Source: CAYIFA01 sp964362625 (GTDB lineage Bacteria > Patescibacteriota > Minisyncoccia > 1-14-0-10-42-19). Taken from it: a stretch of DNA of 11,365 nucleotides. The notes under the pieces were generated by a model. The model was not told where the DNA came from and did not search any database. It saw only the letters and a program-made list of their open reading frames with translations. This document shows positions 1-5,419 of this stretch, one piece after another. Location: positions 1 to 11,365 of the forward strand of contig CAYIFA010000028.1 of NCBI GenBank assembly GCA_964362625.1, written 5' to 3'. A program made the translations under genes and the position numbers. Each line of letters begins with the position of its first letter. The first letter of the stretch is position 1.

Positions 1-242
1 TTTTTAATTTCCCCAAATACCAAGGCGCGGTATTCTTTTTTAATTTTCCGTTCCTTGAATTGCGCTCGTAAAAATTCCTGCGTTTGTTTATTTTTTGCCA
101 AAACCAAAACACCGGAAGTGGCTTTATCCAAGCGATGCGCTAACAAAAACTCCGCAGCAAGTTTTTCGGATTCAATTCCGGCCGGCTTATTTAAAACAAT
201 AATATTTTCGTCCTCAAAAATTTTATTGGCATCTTTTGACAT
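1..242 (-). CDS. RluA-family pseudouridine synthase, N-terminal part (runs off window)
   Basis: About 80 codons are visible from the ATG at 242; the C-terminus lies beyond base 1. RluA-type enzymes isomerise uridine to pseudouridine in rRNA or tRNA. The visible protein has the early strand IIVLNKPAG at residues 14-22 and the active-site signature HRLDKATSG at about 36-44, whose Asp (about 39) is the family's catalytic residue, followed by VLVLAKN. There is no S4 RNA-binding domain. The stretch between NKPAG and HRLD is only about 13 residues, much shorter than the roughly 40 usual in RluA/RluD, so this is a compact form. No Shine-Dalgarno site sits at a normal distance from the ATG; an in-frame TTG three codons upstream is a less likely alternative start. 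Its promoter lies just upstream, suggesting a leaderless mRNA. Family assignment is secure from the motif; the target uridine cannot be told. Confidence 0.85.
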   Translation of the reverse strand, partial: MSKDANKIFEDENIIVLNKPAGIESEKLAAEFLLAHRLDKATSGVLVLAKNKQTQEFLRAQFKERKIKKEYRALVFGEIK

Positions 243-254
243 ACTTATCAAGAT

Positions 255-282
255 ATGATATATTCCTTACGGATAAAAACAA
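255..282 (-). promoter_or_regulatory. Sigma70-type promoter of the pseudouridine synthase gene
   Basis: On the minus strand TTGTTT (282-277), a 16-bp spacer and TATCAT (260-255, five of six consensus bases). Only 12 nt separate the -10 box from the ATG, so the leader would be about 5 nt or less. Confidence 0.5.
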
Positions 283-299
283 TAGGTATATCTCGCGAA

Positions 300-338
300 T
301 AAACACAAACTCCAACGAGAAATCGTTGGAGTTTTTTT
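300..338. terminator. Bidirectional-looking intrinsic terminator below the glutamate dehydrogenase gene
   Basis: A perfect 12-bp stem (307-318 with 323-334) closes a 4-nt loop, GAAA when read on the plus strand. On the minus strand it follows the dehydrogenase stop codon by 9 nt and is trailed by TTTGTGTTTATT. On the plus strand the T-run is better (332-338) and the loop is a GNRA type, but no plus-strand gene ends here. Most likely it terminates the dehydrogenase transcript and also blocks antisense transcription. Confidence 0.75.
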
Positions 339-343
339 GTTCT

Positions 344-1651
344 TTATTTATAACCATGCTTGCTGCGCAGAGACGTCGCTAAGCGCCTCAAGGCGACGAT
401 ATGCGTTGCCTCGCGCAAAGTGCACCTGAATTCTTCTTTTACTTCCAGGACCTCTCTCACGCAGTTTTTCATGATTTTAGACAATTCTTCCTGCCCCCAG
501 TGCAAAAGTTCGCCTAAATCAACGGCGTGGAAAACATCGGAAAGATTTTTGCGCCACTCGAAAAACGAAACGATAACTCCTCCGGAATTCGCGAAAATAT
601 CGGGTATGACCTCAACGCCTCTGTCGTTAAAGATTTTATCGGCCTCGGCAGTAACGGCTCCATTGCCGAGCTCCAAAACGATTTTGGTTTTCAGCTCATC
701 GGCATTTTGCGTGTTTAGCAATCCCTCTTTGGCCGCAGTCGCAAACACATCGTACTCGCCAGCCAGAGTTATTTCTTCGGGGCGGATCGCGTCGCCAAAT
801 GGACACCCTGAAAAACTATGATATTCACGGTAGTAAGCCGAAAGTTCACTGTATTTAAGACCGTGCGGGTTGTAAACTCCGGAAAACTCGTCGCTTATCG
901 CGGTAATTTTATGACTTTCGCCGTTTGCCTGGAACTGATCGACATCGAGCAAACGCGCCAGGTTTTCGCCGACATTGCCGAATCCTTGAATGGCAAAGCG
1001 CAAAGGTTTAGGCGGCTTAATTATTTCGTTAAAAACTATCAGGCCGCCTCTGGCAGTGGCGTCTTCCCGGCCCGGAAAACCGAATAATTCAAGTGGTTTG
1101 CCGGTCACCACAGCCGCGGGGCTGGGCCGGTGCATAATGATATTCAGTCGCGCGTATTGCTGATAAATCCATTTCATTGTTTCTGGATTTGTACCATAAT
1201 CCGGACCAAGCACATCTATATTTGGGCCGAGAGCATTATTGAAAATAAGCTCCAGAGTCAATTCTTTGGTAATGGCTTCGAGTTCGTCACTGCTGCGGTC
1301 AGCCGGATTTATATTAAGAATGCCCTTAGCTCCGCCAAATGGCAGGTTATAAAGTGCATTTTTAAGCGTCATGTCAACGGCCAAGGCTCGTCCGGCTCTA
1401 ATCATTTCGCCGTCGGTGGCGTAGGCCATATAACGTAAGCCGCCTTTGTATGGGAGATCGCCCGTAGAATTGCGATTGGTCTGCCAAACTCGAACTCCAC
1501 TGAAATCTTCGCGGCCGCGTTTAGTCAAAACGCGGATCTTCATCTCCTTGACGTCTTTTGGCGCGCTCAATTCTCTTAAAAGCCATTCCGGCAAGTTGGC
1601 CACGCGAACAGCTTCGGCTATTCTTTCCATAGTGTCCCGGAAAAACTCCAT
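344..1651 (-). CDS. gdhA: Glutamate dehydrogenase (Glu/Leu/Phe/Val dehydrogenase family)
   Basis: A 435-residue cytoplasmic enzyme, normal length for the family, that interconverts glutamate with 2-oxoglutarate and ammonia. The N-terminal substrate domain has KGGLRY (Lys69), MTLKN (Lys97), NLPFGGAKG (Lys109, catalytic) and GPDYG (Asp151). The Rossmann domain has GFGNVG at 223-228, and the second strand ends in an acidic residue (ISD, Asp254), which favours NAD over NADP. The C-terminal signature PDIFANSGGVIVSFFEW spans 350-366. Lys69 and Ser362 match the residues that hold the side-chain carboxylate in glutamate-specific members, so glutamate is more likely than leucine or phenylalanine. Oddities are Ile in place of the second Gly after AKG, and ELGNGAVT where EGANGPTT is usual. 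The ATG at 1651 is set by GGAGG six nt upstream. It has its own promoter and terminator, so it is probably monocistronic. Confidence 0.9.
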   Translation of the reverse strand: MEFFRDTMERIAEAVRVANLPEWLLRELSAPKDVKEMKIRVLTKRGREDFSGVRVWQTNRNSTGDLPYKGGLRYMAYATDGEMIRAGRALAVDMTLKNALYNLPFGGAKGILNINPADRSSDELEAITKELTLELIFNNALGPNIDVLGPDYGTNPETMKWIYQQYARLNIIMHRPSPAAVVTGKPLELFGFPGREDATARGGLIVFNEIIKPPKPLRFAIQGFGNVGENLARLLDVDQFQANGESHKITAISDEFSGVYNPHGLKYSELSAYYREYHSFSGCPFGDAIRPEEITLAGEYDVFATAAKEGLLNTQNADELKTKIVLELGNGAVTAEADKIFNDRGVEVIPDIFANSGGVIVSFFEWRKNLSDVFHAVDLGELLHWGQEELSKIMKNCVREVLEVKEEFRCTLREATHIVALRRLATSLRSKHGYK

Positions 1652-1696
1652 GTGCGGCCTCCATTATGCAAAACAAGGTTTTTTCAATCTATATTA

Positions 1697-1724
1697 TTTA
1701 TATCAGCGTCAGGTAAAAAAACAA
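1697..1724 (-). promoter_or_regulatory. Promoter of the glutamate dehydrogenase gene (extended -10)
   Basis: On the minus strand TTGTTT (1724-1719), a 16-bp spacer and TATAAA (1702-1697) preceded by TGA, an extended -10. The -35 hexamer overlaps the T-run of the upstream terminator. The predicted leader is about 40 nt and contains GGAGG at 1662-1658. Confidence 0.5.
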
Positions 1725-1747
1725 GGCCGCTCTTAACGAGCGGCCTT
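1711..1747 (-). terminator. Intrinsic terminator of the NUDIX gene, with the stop codon in its loop
   Basis: A perfect 10-bp stem AAGGCCGCTC/GAGCGGCCTT (1747-1738 with 1732-1723) with a 5-nt loop, followed on the minus strand by a run of seven T. The TAA stop of the NUDIX gene (1735-1733) lies inside the loop, so the 5' half of the stem encodes the last residues of the protein. Confidence 0.9.
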
Positions 1748-2245
1748 TCGGCTCATAGCCCACACTTCCCACGATTTCTCATATAGAGGGGCGGTCATCT
1801 CTAAAAACTTTTCGTCGCGCCACAGGCTTCTGTAGGTGGCGTATAATTTCTTGCCTCGGGCTTCCGGCGGGCCTTTGGGTTCAAACGGCGCCCAAAACCA
1901 ACCATCGGTTTCGCCTTCAATAACTAAATTCGGATTCCCTGGCGAAAGCGCGTGCGCCAGATAGACATATTGCAGTACTTCTTTAGGCGGATTGCCGGGG
2001 ATGATAACGGTCGAACCGTCTCGTATAACCCCTAGCAGTTCCATTTGACTTCTGGAGACGCCTATTTCAACCCGAGCCTCGCGATAAAAAGTCTCCAACG
2101 GGTCATGCTTATCTTTTGGTTTTGGCCGGCCTCCGGGCAGAGTGAGGCCGGGCTTTTTTCCAGCATGCCCCGGGTCATCGACGATCGCAATATTCATGTA
2201 ATTTTTGCTGAAAATGATCCCGTGCGAGCTGTAATCTTGGATCAT
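1733..2245 (-). CDS. NUDIX-domain hydrolase with divergent Nudix box
   Basis: A 170-residue cytoplasmic protein. NUDIX enzymes cleave nucleoside diphosphates linked to another group; the substrate cannot be told here. The Nudix region starts at LPGG (36-39) and continues to REARVEIGV (about 56-64). Compared with the consensus GX5EX7REUXEEXGU, the RE pair and the second Glu of EE are kept, but the first Glu of EE is Val and the upstream Glu position is His. Two of the usual metal-binding acidic residues therefore appear changed, so catalysis may be weak or use a different ligand set. The C-terminal half (GWFWAPFEP, then a basic helix) is not recognised. The ATG at 2245 is fixed by a strong AAAGGAGG seven nt upstream. 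It is divergent from dprA, with its own promoter and terminator. Confidence 0.75.
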   Translation of the reverse strand: MIQDYSSHGIIFSKNYMNIAIVDDPGHAGKKPGLTLPGGRPKPKDKHDPLETFYREARVEIGVSRSQMELLGVIRDGSTVIIPGNPPKEVLQYVYLAHALSPGNPNLVIEGETDGWFWAPFEPKGPPEARGKKLYATYRSLWRDEKFLEMTAPLYEKSWEVWAMSRKAAR

Positions 2246-2252
2246 GCGGCTA

Positions 2253-2260
2253 CCTCCTTT
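2253..2260 (-). promoter_or_regulatory. Strong Shine-Dalgarno site of the NUDIX gene
   Basis: AAAGGAGG on the minus strand, seven nt from the ATG at 2245. It decides the start codon. Confidence 0.85.
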
Positions 2261-2268
2261 CTGCCATC

Positions 2269-2296
2269 ATTATAATCTAAATGCGCCGAAAGTCAA
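2269..2296 (-). promoter_or_regulatory. Strong sigma70-type promoter of the NUDIX gene
   Basis: On the minus strand TTGACT (2296-2291), a 16-bp spacer and a perfect TATAAT (2274-2269). The expected start of transcription is near 2262, immediately upstream of the Shine-Dalgarno site. Confidence 0.75.
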
Positions 2297-2302
2297 GCTC
2301 GC

Positions 2303-2340
2303 CCCCGAACCAGAGATTGCAAGGCAATCACGGTTCGGGG
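2303..2340 (+). repeat. REP-like hairpin 1 of a head-to-head pair
   Basis: A perfect 9-bp outer stem CCCCGAACC/GGTTCGGGG (2303-2311 with 2332-2340), an asymmetric internal loop (AGA on the left, AC on the right), and a perfect 6-bp inner stem GATTGC/GCAATC around the triloop AAG (2321-2323). There is no T-run, so it is not a standard terminator. It is homologous to the reverse complement of the hairpin at 2343-2374. Confidence 0.8.
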
Positions 2341-2342
2341 CT

Positions 2343-2374
2343 GCCCCGCACCGTGCTTTGCTCTGGTGCGGGGC
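2343..2374 (-). repeat. REP-like hairpin 2, inverted relative to hairpin 1
   Basis: A perfect 10-bp outer stem GCCCCGCACC/GGTGCGGGGC (2343-2352 with 2365-2374). Read on the minus strand, the stem is followed by the same AGA/AC internal loop as hairpin 1 and a reduced inner stem GC-AAA-GC. Relative to hairpin 1, one outer A-T pair has become C-G with both sides changed, so pairing is kept. The two units are separated by only TG-containing 2 nt. Confidence 0.8.
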
Positions 2375-2377
2375 GCG

Positions 2378-2407
2378 TTGACCACATTAAAATTATTTAT
2401 ATATAGT
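2378..2407 (+). promoter_or_regulatory. Promoter of the dprA-topA-rel operon
   Basis: TTGACC at 2378-2383 followed by TATATA at 2400-2405 (16-bp spacer) or TATAGT at 2402-2407 (18-bp spacer). Either places transcription start near 2412-2414, only about 7-9 nt before the dprA ATG, so the leader is very short. The only purine-rich stretch, AAGGG at 2408-2412, would lie at or before the mRNA start. Confidence 0.6.
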
Positions 2408-2420
2408 AAGGGTATCTATT

Positions 2421-3275
2421 ATGAGTCGGGAAAATATAAAAACCGTGAAAATTTCATCGGCTGATTACCCGAAAATGCTTAAGGAAATCGCTGACCCGCC
2501 GCAAGCAATAAACTTTTTGGGAGAAATTATGGCTCATGAGGATAAACCGAAAATAGCGATCGTCGGCACGAGGAAAGCAACGCGATATGGCATAGAAGCT
2601 GCGCTTTCACTCGCGCGCGAGCTTTCGAGCATGGGGGTAATTATAGTAAGCGGACTCGCCATGGGGGTAGACACCGCGGCGCACAAAGGCGCGCTGGAAG
2701 GAGGTAGCCCAACTTGGGCCGTGCTTGGTTCCGGGATATTAAATATTCAGCCGACTATTAATCGCGGGCTCGCCCGGAAAATTATAGAAACCGGCGGAGC
2801 GATAATATCTGAATATGAACATACTCATCCCGCGGACAAATGGACTTTTCCTCAGCGCAACCGGATTGTGGCCGGACTGGCCAAAGCAACGATTGTTGTT
2901 GAAGCGCCGGAAAAATCTGGCGCGCTTATCACCGCCGACCTCGCCATGCAGTACAATCGTGATGTCGGCGCGGTTCCCGGAGAAACAACGTCCATAAACT
3001 CGCGCGGGACAAATCTGCTAATTAAAAATGGCGCGGCGATAATACGAAATGCTGGGGATGCGCTTGAACTTATCGGGCTAGATGCAGAATCGGCAAGACT
3101 TGACAATCTTGACGAGTTAGAAAATAATATACTGCGTCACTTAAGTAAGCCGCAGTCGGCAGACGAATTGACTGAATTGCTTAACCAAAACATATCGGCA
3201 ATAAACCAGAAGCTGTCCACTCTTGAAATAAAAGGCGCGATAAAAAATAATGCCGGATTATTTTATAAAATATGA
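2421..3275 (+). CDS. dprA: DNA-processing protein DprA (Smf)
   Basis: A 284-residue cytoplasmic protein. DprA binds incoming single-stranded DNA and loads RecA during natural transformation. The Rossmann-like core is complete: VGTRKATRYG at 48-57, SGLAMGVDTAAHKGAL at 77-92, VLGSG at 101-105, FPQRNRIVAGL at 143-153, EAPEKSGALITA at 161-172, VPG at 185-187 and GTNLLI at 196-201. Residues about 228-284 look like the C-terminal winged helix (DprA_WH). The N-terminal SAM-like domain of many DprA proteins is absent; the protein starts just before the short pre-core segment. It is the first gene of an operon, overlapping topA by ATGA, an adjacency common in bacteria. No convincing Shine-Dalgarno site precedes the ATG, consistent with a near-leaderless transcript. 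Confidence 0.93.
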   Translation: MSRENIKTVKISSADYPKMLKEIADPPQAINFLGEIMAHEDKPKIAIVGTRKATRYGIEAALSLARELSSMGVIIVSGLAMGVDTAAHKGALEGGSPTWAVLGSGILNIQPTINRGLARKIIETGGAIISEYEHTHPADKWTFPQRNRIVAGLAKATIVVEAPEKSGALITADLAMQYNRDVGAVPGETTSINSRGTNLLIKNGAAIIRNAGDALELIGLDAESARLDNLDELENNILRHLSKPQSADELTELLNQNISAINQKLSTLEIKGAIKNNAGLFYKI

Positions 3276-5419
3276 AACTAGTTATAGTTGAATCTCCCAC
3301 TAAAGCTAAAACAATCTCGCGTTTTCTCGGGAGCGATTTTCTCGTAGATTCGAGTTACGGACACGTCCGCGATCTTCCGTCGTATAAACTCGGCGTAGAT
3401 GTCGAAAAAAATTTTGAACCGCAATATGTCATTCCGCGCAGAGCCCAGCCGAATATTAAGAAATTAAAAGAGCTGGTAAAAAAAGCCGATGATTTAATTC
3501 TGGCAACTGACGAAGATCGTGAAGGCGAGGCTATCGCGTGGCATCTCGTTCAAGCTCTCGGCTTGAACGAAATCAAAAATCAACCTTCGTCCCGAGCTCA
3601 GGTCGAGGGAAAATCAAAAATCAAAAATGTGGAGCGGATTGTCTTTCATGAAATCACCAAAAAGGCCATCGAGGAAGCGCTTAAAAACCCCCGTCAGATT
3701 AACGAAAACCTGGTGGATGCTCAGCAAACCAGACGTATTCTTGACCGCTTGGTTGGATACAAGTTATCGCCGTTTTTGTGGAAAAAAATAATGCGCGGAC
3801 TTTCTGCGGGGCGCGTGCAATCGGTCGCGGTCCGGTTGGTGGTGGAACGCGAGCGCGAAATTCGGGCATTCAAGCCGGAGGAGTACTGGACGATTGAAGC
3901 GCTTTTACAGAAAACCGGCTGTATGGGCGGAAAATCACCCGAATGCAAAATATTTGGCGCGCTGCTTTCAGAAATAAACGGCAAGCCAGTTGAAAAACCC
4001 GGCCTCAAAAGCGGTATTGAGGCCCAAAAAATAGTTGAGGAACTTAAGCGCTCCGAATTAAAAATTACCGGCATTGAAGAAAAGATGCAGGAACGTTCGC
4101 CTAAACCGCCTTTTACCACCTCGACGCTTCAACAGGAGGCCTGGAGCCGACTTAGGTATTCGGCCAAAAAAACCATGCTCATTGCTCAACAGCTTTATGA
4201 AGGCATTGATATCAAAAACGAAGGCCGCACCGGCCTCATAACCTATATGCGGACCGACTCAGTAAGCTTATCCGAAAGCGCGCTGGCAGATGCGCGTAAA
4301 TACTTAGCTACTGCAATTGGCGAGCGCTACGCCTTGGCCCAACCCCGACGATTCAAAACTAAATCAAAGGGCGCGCAAGAAGCCCACGAGGCGATCCGGC
4401 CAACTGACGCAAACATTTCTCCGGAGAGCGTCAAAAATGATCTTACTTCTGATCAGCACCGCCTCTACAACTTGATCTGGCGCAGATTCTTGGCAACCCA
4501 AATGCCCAACGCCCAATTCGGGCAAACTGTCATAAAAATCGAAAATGAGCCCGTCGGGCCAGATAAAAGCACATATACCCTGCGCGCAAGCGGAAGCATT
4601 CTTAATTTTGACGGATTTTTAAAAATGACTTCGGCCGCATTCGAAGACATAATTTTGCCGGCTTTGAAAAGCGGCGACAAACTGCAAACCCATGAGATAA
4701 ATAGCGCAAACCATCTAACGCAGCCGCCGTCGCGCTACACTGAAGCAAGCTTAATCAAGGCGCTTGAAAAATTCGGCATTGGCCGGCCGTCAACATACGC
4801 TCCGACTATGTCGGTGATCCAAGAACGCGGCTATGTCGCAAAAAACGAGACAAAGCAACTGATTCCTTCTGAAATCGGCGAAAAAGTAAACGACATGCTC
4901 GTTATCAACTTCCCCGATATCGTTGATATAGATTTTACGGCGCACATGGAAACGGAACTCGATCAAATTGCCGAAGGAGAAAAGAATGGCCTATCGGTAC
5001 TTAACGAATTCTATGGTCCATTTGAGAAGAATTTGCGGGAAAAATACGACACTGTTGAAAAAGAAAATATGACTGAAGAAATAGGCGAAAAGTGTCCGGA
5101 GTGCGCCAAATCCTTGGTTATCCGCTATGGCCGCTTTGGAAAATTCATCGCTTGCTCCGGATTTCCGGAATGCAAATTCACAAAAAATATCGCTACTGCC
5201 CCTCTTAACATCAAATGTCTAAAATGCAAGGAAGGCGATGTGATTGAACGGCGTACCAGACGCAAGCGGATATTTTACGGATGTTCCCGTTACCCCAACT
5301 GCGATTTTGCCACATGGCAAAAGCCAACCGGGGAGTTGTGCCCAGAATGCAATAACGCACTGGTGCAGATGAAGGATTATGTGAAGTGTTCAAGTAAAGA
5401 GTGTAAATTCAAAAAATGA
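3272..5419 (+). CDS. topA: DNA topoisomerase I (type IA)
   Basis: A 715-residue enzyme that relaxes negative supercoils by transient cleavage of one strand through a 5'-phosphotyrosine. The TOPRIM domain has VIVESPTKAKTI at 4-15 (Glu7) and TDEDREGE at 79-86 (Asp80, Asp82, Glu84, metal binding). GLSAGRVQSVAVRLV is at 176-190. The catalytic motif GLITYMRTDS places the nucleophile at Tyr325. EAHEAIRPT and FGIGRPSTYAPT follow at 370-378 and 501-512. The C-terminus has three four-cysteine zinc ribbons: Cys608/611/628/634, 649/652/671/677 and 690/693/706/711. Residues about 101-118, between the DxDxE motif and RIVFHEIT, are an extra in-frame stretch encoded by a palindrome between direct repeats. 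The start overlaps the dprA stop (ATGA, 3272-3275) without a Shine-Dalgarno site, so translation is probably coupled to dprA. Confidence 0.96.
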   Translation: MKLVIVESPTKAKTISRFLGSDFLVDSSYGHVRDLPSYKLGVDVEKNFEPQYVIPRRAQPNIKKLKELVKKADDLILATDEDREGEAIAWHLVQALGLNEIKNQPSSRAQVEGKSKIKNVERIVFHEITKKAIEEALKNPRQINENLVDAQQTRRILDRLVGYKLSPFLWKKIMRGLSAGRVQSVAVRLVVEREREIRAFKPEEYWTIEALLQKTGCMGGKSPECKIFGALLSEINGKPVEKPGLKSGIEAQKIVEELKRSELKITGIEEKMQERSPKPPFTTSTLQQEAWSRLRYSAKKTMLIAQQLYEGIDIKNEGRTGLITYMRTDSVSLSESALADARKYLATAIGERYALAQPRRFKTKSKGAQEAHEAIRPTDANISPESVKNDLTSDQHRLYNLIWRRFLATQMPNAQFGQTVIKIENEPVGPDKSTYTLRASGSILNFDGFLKMTSAAFEDIILPALKSGDKLQTHEINSANHLTQPPSRYTEASLIKALEKFGIGRPSTYAPTMSVIQERGYVAKNETKQLIPSEIGEKVNDMLVINFPDIVDIDFTAHMETELDQIAEGEKNGLSVLNEFYGPFEKNLREKYDTVEKENMTEEIGEKCPECAKSLVIRYGRFGKFIACSGFPECKFTKNIATAPLNIKCLKCKEGDVIERRTRRKRIFYGCSRYPNCDFATWQKPTGELCPECNNALVQMKDYVKCSSKECKFKK
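3570..3624 (+). repeat. Palindromic insert flanked by 14-bp direct repeats inside topA
   Basis: The 14-mer AAATCAAAAATCAA occurs at 3570-3583 and again at 3611-3624. Between them, 3584-3609 is a 26-nt imperfect palindrome centred on GAGCTC, with 11 of 13 positions pairing when one G-T is allowed. The repeats contain a 7-bp unit ATCAAAA. The reading frame of topA stays open through it and adds roughly 17 residues rich in Lys, Asn, Ser and Gln to a surface-type loop. It looks like an inserted short element rather than ancestral coding sequence. Confidence 0.65.

Noticed and set aside
360..1438. Plus-strand open frames opposite the glutamate dehydrogenase gene
   Set aside because: They are antisense shadows of a gene with intact catalytic motifs and have no recognisable protein features.
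1733..2245. NUDIX gene as a pseudogene
   Set aside because: The frame is intact over 170 codons with strong promoter, ribosome site and terminator; altered box residues alone do not show decay.
2303..2374. The two hairpins as ordinary intrinsic terminators
   Set aside because: Neither is followed by a T-run on either strand, and both flanking genes point away from them.
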